Shown here piece after piece: positions 58,332-64,000 of a stretch of 64,000 nucleotides of DNA. The DNA lies in the NCBI RefSeq assembly GCF_032362555.1, contig NC_083523.1:6485501-6549500 (forward strand), in the 5' to 3' direction. Both the position numbers and the translations under genes were made by a program. Each line of letters opens with the position of its first letter. The stretch's first letter is position 1. Origin of the DNA: Amyelois transitella. Its lineage: Eukaryota; Arthropoda; Insecta; Lepidoptera; Pyralidae. The notes under the pieces are model-generated. The model made no database searches and was not told the DNA's origin. It was given only the letters and a program-made list of their open reading frames with translations.

Positions 58332-59816
58332 ATGATATTTAAAAAGGTTTTTACAAGTGAGTTCTACTTAATTGTTTAGGAAAATCATGATTTTTTAACG
58401 GCATCCTTACAATTATCTCGTGGTTAATCCTTATCCACTAAAAATAATATACGAAATCAACTGTGATCATTTACGGAAAAGTACTAAGTTGATTAAGGAC
58501 TTTTATGATTTATCTGTAGTACCTACTTAAAGTTGTGGCCCAACTTACTGAAGGTCATAACAGAGCAACATTTTTTTTGTGTTTTATTTTCTTTTCATTT
58601 CAAGGTTTGATGATTCTCGGGTTTGCGGCAGAAGTGTGGTCTCACGTAGAAATAGAAGCAGAAGATTATTTCTTTCCTTTGGAACCGGTATGTGCGATAT
58701 AATCTTTATTTTGTATATCACTTATTTGGTTTTATGTTTAATTTTTTAGTTTGCTTTGTTGGTATCCTACAGACAGATATCGTGGAAATCATCATCTTCC
58801 TGGCGTTAGTCCCGATTGCGTTCCCCATGAAGTGGCATTCACCTAGATTCCTAGAATCACGACCGAGTAGGCAGTGGAAAAATCAGACATATGAAGCGAT
58901 TAATGCCTGACTTCTGACCTTTGTGACTCTGTCAAAAGGGAACCTTGCAAATCTTCGATAGAAGTTGTTGGACTAGTATAAGTTTTATTATTTTAAGCGC
59001 CTCTTCCCTATTATCTTTCTTTCTACTCTAAAGCATCGAGAACTACCTTATCAATACCGACTAAGTTGGATAATAGAAGAAATATAATTTCTTAATCTTT
59101 AACAGGTGATAAATTTTTGCAAAATGGCCGACCAATGTCAGCACGATTTCGTCCCAATCTGCGGGCAAGACTCCCTGGGTATAACGAGAATGTTCAACGA
59201 TAATTGTGACCTGTATGAGTATAATTGCGACGAGAAGAAACGTAAGTCTCTGTCGTCTTTGCTACAAAATTGTACAGTCAGCTGCAGATAAATGAAGGCC
59301 CATTATTCATACAAACCGAAACAATTGGAGGGTCAAGCTCCTCTGCTGGTGTCTTTGCTACAAAATTGTACAGCCAGCTGCAGATAAGGTCAAGCTCGCC
59401 TGCTGGTGGCTGTACCCTTATCTGTAATTCTTTTGAGCCCGAAGTTCTCTCTTTATTGGGATAACTTTTATCAAAATTAAAGGAAGTAGGTACCTTAGTT
59501 TTATCAAAAACAAGAATTTCCAGATCAGCGAGCATGGTAGTGCCCCCGCCAAGTCGAGCGCGAATGTCTCTTTACCTTCATTCTTCTTCAGATTTCTGCA
59601 ACTTTTAGTTTCAACTGTACGTATTTTGTCTATTAGGTATGATAATTTAGTAACAAAGAGTTATAATAAAAACATTCAATGCAAAAGATCTATTGACTTA
59701 TTAATTGTCTGTAGAAAGAACATCCTTATTCAAAAGTATCTTTTATTTTTTCAGAATACCGCCATGTAAAAATGGATGTTTGTAAATACGAAGCGGCCGC
59801 TGCGGAAAACGAGTGA
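58332..59816 (+). CDS. Kazal-like secreted protein, locus J
   Basis: Exons are 58332-58356, 58605-58687, 59106-59241 and 59755-59816; 306 nt, 101 aa, all in phase. Exon 1 (25 nt, donor GTGAGT) and exon 2 encode MIFKKVFTSLMILGFAAEVW, a signal peptide followed by an acidic stretch. The domain exon encodes NFCKMADQCQHDFVPICG, FNDNC and YEYNC. The terminal exon encodes RHVKMDVCKYEAAAA and stops at 59814-59816; AATAAA is at 59897. The tail RHVKMDVC resembles RHVKEDETC of locus B, more than 50 kb away, so the two outer groups share recent ancestry. The spacing fits a follistatin-type Kazal domain. Target unknown. Confidence 0.85.
59270..59460 (+). repeat. Short duplicated segment in the locus J intron
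   Basis: TTTGCTACAAAATTGTACAG (with CAGCTGCAGATAA following) occurs at about 59259-59290 and again at 59351-59387, with GGTCAAGCTC repeated between and after. It is a local tandem duplication in the last intron. Confidence 0.7.
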
Positions 59817-62800
59817 AGTAAAATAGAGCATAACACTATCTGTTCCGAGGCTGTTGTAAAATTTTTCATTGTTGTGTGTGTATACATATTTGTAAAAATA
59901 AACTGTTATTAAAAAACGGATGTAATATTACGAAAAATAAATTACAGAAAGAGAACAAGTATAATTATTTACTACTTAATAACCACCTCCTCTTTCCCTT
60001 AAGGATAGGCAGAGACTATATCACTTGCCAAGATTCTTGCATACTTCTTTTCTTCATTAATATGTATATGACTTGACCTTACCAGAATACCTTACAATTA
60101 AAAATATGGTGTTTTATTTAAGATGAAAAAAAAAATTGGCTCATTTTTTGTTATTATTTTCAAAGGAAAACTTACAATTCTATTGTTAGAGATCTTTAGA
60201 TCTTCATAGAGAAATCACTTATGGTCTGCTAATGGAGTTGTAGCAATAGAATCTCGCAGTATTATGTATGGAGAACGCATGGCGAAGAATTTTATAAAAT
60301 ACTTCTTTATAGAAGGATTATAAGTGCTTTAAATATTGGCTGCACATTTATTAATCTGTAACCTTCTTATTGCACGTCTGGAAATTGTAAAAATAATTAC
60401 AGCTGATGTGGTCGAAATTCAATTTAGGTACCTTAGTGCATGGGTGAAAGATTAAATGGACGATAATAATTAATAAAATAATACCATTGCAAAAATTTTG
60501 CGTATTCGTAATTCGTAAAAAGAACTAGTGTCCACACTAGTTCTTATCTATGCACCTTGCGGGAAACAGTCTTGAAAAGACCAAAAGGCAACGTTCAGCT
60601 TTATATATATTTATTAGCGCCTAATCTCCTCTTCAGAAAGTGTGCATTAGGATTAAGCGTTAACTCTCGCGCATGTACTCTCCAGTGGGTTTTTACTCCA
60701 TGTCCCAAACGCACCTGCGGACTCTACAGCATGAGGTATTGGTTTGCGTGAGCTCCATGGGAGGTACCGGGAAGGTAATGTATTGTAGGATATCTTTAGT
60801 AACTTTTTTTAACTTTTGAAAGACTATGCTGATTGAAGTTAAAATCTATTCAGTTGTAATTCATTGTATTATTCGGTTTTCTTTGAATACAAACCTCTTC
60901 TCTCTATAATATAAGTATTAAGATTTAATGGCTGTCTCTGAGATTGCTGCAACAGGAAACAATAAAGAGAGAAAATCATAAGACTAACTATTTTTCTAGA
61001 CTACAGAAAAGTCGATTACAATGCTATTATATTTCTTGCTTGAGACACTCTGACGCGACTTAGCTGTCGAAGACAGAAAACTATATAGATTCTAGGAGGC
61101 GTTACTGTAAAAACTCGATCGAAAAGAAAGTTATTACCAGTTTCATTCATATGCATACATAGAATCAAGTATTTGTTCCTTACGAGGTAGAAAGAGGCAA
61201 CAGTCTTGAAAAGACTGAAAGATCACGTTGAACTACCGCTGCATACTGCTTTCGCTCCATCTACATTCATAACTCTCTTCATGTAAGCTCGTGGGTGTAC
61301 GGTTGACGTTTCGTCAAGATGTGATTGTTTACGTTCAAATATAAATTATGTAAAACAAGAATTAAAACAGGTATTTTTCACTGAAATCTTACAACCAGCG
61401 TACTTTTATTGTAGGGCCTTCCGATGCGTCTTCATGAAGATAACTGGTGGCGAGCAAGGCATACAATACTCAATTAATAAGAGGCGGATAGCTAGCACTG
61501 TGCGTCTACGGCACGTTGGCCCTTTGTTTGTGTGATAAGGGATTTATTGGAGGTAACCATGGCCCGTAATTTGTAAAATTGATTCTTGCAGAGTTTACAG
61601 TTTTTTTTGCAGTTTTTAAAACCTAAATATGTCCTAAAGTCTGTTAAGCAAAGGCGTGTCGTGATGTCCATATCTTGGATTAATAATGAAATTTAATAGT
61701 GAAGCAAATCTTCCAATTTCTAAGTGGTTGAGTTTAGATCGCAATAATTATAGGTCATGTAAGGTGTTACACATGCTTTAATTACATTACAAACCAACAT
61801 TCTACAGGTTACTGATTTAATCAAAGTAATGGTCGTAAAGGTAATCCCTTTTTGAAACAACTTTTTGAAACCTGACCTTGCTTGGTGCTCATAAATTACG
61901 TGTAACGTTGCAGTGCATTTAAAAGTTAGACAAATTTTATAGAGATTAAAAGTAAATATGAAAATTGTCCAGTTGGTAATTTGATACAATTTTTGGACGC
62001 GTGATTATTTGTACAGATGGCCGGCACGCACCAAACCTATTACCATGTATGTGGTAATGCACTGAGGAAAAACGCCGAAATTTCAAATATGCTCTGAAGT
62101 GTAGAAATAAATGGAGTTCGCCATCCAATGTGACAATGGGCTTTCGAGTGGTAGTAATGTTTGGCATTATATTTATTTTTAATTTTGATATATGAAATAA
62201 CCAAAGTTTTGTTAATCATTTGATTGAAATTAATTTGTCATTGAGTTAACATTTTTTATATAATTTATTTATAATGAAATTGTAATAGTCAGTGACTTTA
62301 TGCTTTGACTGCTTCTTTTCTTGCAGACTAAGATTCATACCTTAAGGAAATAGCATTTCATCCCCTTGATTTTCAGGTTATTTAGTAAAAGATAGACATA
62401 TCCTTTTTATAAGGTAATTAGATTAGAATTAAATTAAATTAAATTAAATTAGAATAAAAATAAATATAAGAAATCTGCGTAACATTTTGGCCAGAAAATT
62501 CAGGGATGGTATTTAAAGTGACGTTTTATTCAGAAATCGTATCCCAAATGCTATGTACCCTATTAGGTTTTAAGCGCTCTGCTGTGTGTGGTGACACCGC
62601 CGTTCACGGGTACCTGTTAAATGATGCAGTTCAAAGTACTGACAGTTGGAGACTTTGTGACGTGAGGATGGGAATTTTTGTGTTACGTCGACGACTTGTT
62701 TATAGAAGGTATGACATGAATGCCATTTAATTTAATTATTTAACGTGTAAGAGATGCTTGAGTAAAAAGAATTGAAAAAAAAAGATATAAAATAAATTTC

Positions 62801-64000
62801 TGATTTTTGAAATTTCCTTATAAATTTAGGTTCAAATGGTTTGAGAATGAGAGATGAGAGAATGCCTAAGTTTAAATAAAATAAATAACTTCATACTTAT
62901 TTCTTTCTCTCGCACACAATACTTTCAGTAAAAAGAATAGCTATTTCCTAAATATACTACTAGTGTTCAATATTTGATACATCATATTGATGTTTATGTT
63001 ACCAACAGTAAATGACTTCGGGCAAATATTTTCACAGCATGTAAATAATTACTTAGTGTTTAAAAGAAAGAGTTTTAAGTTGACGTCATAATTATTTTGT
63101 TTTTACATAGGACAGATAATGAAAGAAATGTAAACTGACTATGAAATTATTTTTTACATTATTTTTGTTTTAGCTAACGCGAAAGGTCTTTAATATTTAT
63201 TTAGTATTTCAGTAAAAATATGTTTACAGTAGGAAGTCGTATGTATCGATGTGATATATTTATATTTATTATCTACGTATTTTGAATGGGCCAAGGTATA
63301 AGGACTTAGCGAGTCTCATGGTAGCTAGTGCATTTGGCACCAAAATTGTTTAAATCTTGTAAATATCTTTAAGTTTGTGTGTAGTTTCATGAATTTGATT
63401 TTTGTGCCTGCAAAAATAAAATACATTAGAATTCTTAGTAGCGCTAGAACAAACAAAAACCAAATGTCATGGGAGTATTTGTAGCAATACCAAATAAAAA
63501 AGAACAACAGCTCGATCACGATAAACAATCAAAACTAAACATTTACGATGCTGTAAGTTTACATCAAATCAATCGCGGTAACAGCTGGATCAAACATCAG
63601 ATGATACTTTACAGTCATCGCTACGATGCGCGGTTGCACAGCACATTAATTTTTGAGATTAGAACGCAAAAGTTTCAGCTTTGTATTTTCCATGAATTAA
63701 CGCGATTGCCATGCATAAAACTACTCGTAACAATCTTTTAATTTAGCCCATACGCCCACGCAAGGCGCTACCTCCTTGTACCAATATCGGACGTAAACAC
63801 AGGTCCTCTTGTTAACCTAAAAAGTTAACAAGGATCGCCTCCACTTAGCTGAGCTGTGGTAACACGATGGACAAAGCTGAAGTGTGTTTACAACGCCTAG
63901 TTGCAAGTTAAGTGGGCTAATTGATAATAGAATGTGTGGAGCACCTGCTGACCTTCGGTTTTTGACGTAACGGGTCACAGTATAAAACTTTAAAGGTCAA
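59817..64000. other. Downstream flank, no gene seen
   Basis: RTE-like LINE ends lie at 59985-60070 and 61240-61300 (reverse), and 260-bp family scraps at 60545-60600 and 61150-61235. From 61300 to the end I see no supported exon. Open frames at 62506-62730 and 63469-63741 lack splice or domain support. Genes may continue beyond the window. Confidence 0.45.

Noticed and set aside
62506-62730. Open frame with a VCG...LCD pattern resembling the Kazal-like domain
   Set aside because: It lacks the C-x5-C start and the x6-C partner, spacing is wrong and no splice sites flank it.

Overview
This is eukaryotic, AT-rich, intron-rich DNA, almost certainly from a moth or butterfly. The evidence is small genes with GT-AG introns, tRNA-headed SINEs, RTE- and CR1/Jockey-like LINE pieces, Helitron-like ends with a CTAG terminus, foldback elements, and an insect dysfusion/NPAS4-type bHLH-PAS gene. 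I see no operons, CRISPR arrays or convincing stand-alone tRNA genes.

Three gene blocks stand out. (1) Positions 1-19.3 kb hold a mixed-strand cluster of at least eight small secreted proteins, each with one divergent Kazal-like domain. (2) Positions 30.7-45.6 kb hold the full coding region of dysfusion on the minus strand. I joined it as 11 exons, 1626 nt including the stop, 541 aa, with every junction in phase. (3) Positions 56.3-59.9 kb hold two more Kazal-like genes arranged head to head.

The Kazal-like genes share one plan: a tiny exon 1 ending in phase 1, an exon 2 that finishes the signal peptide and ends in phase 0, a domain exon with five cysteines (phase 0 in, phase 1 out), and a terminal exon carrying the sixth cysteine. 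The spacing is C-x5-C-x7(8)-CG-x(12-14)-C-x6-C-x(10-14)-C. Several exons lack an ATG and appear only when splice sites are read with phase. One domain exon (10387-10516, minus) is hidden in this way. The intron of one gene holds a 128-142 bp tandem array built from the 3' half of its own domain exon.

Most of the rest is mobile DNA: about 35 pieces of a 260-bp non-autonomous retroelement whose tail resembles that of an RTE-like LINE, two tRNA-derived SINE families, a CR1/Jockey-like LINE with an open reverse transcriptase (23.4-25.1 kb), an RTE-like LINE (51.6-53.6 kb), Helitron-like pieces and a palindromic foldback family. Three nested insertions have clean 10-12 bp target-site duplications.

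All gene models are read by eye. Exon coordinates come from splice consensus, phase and family comparison, without transcript data.
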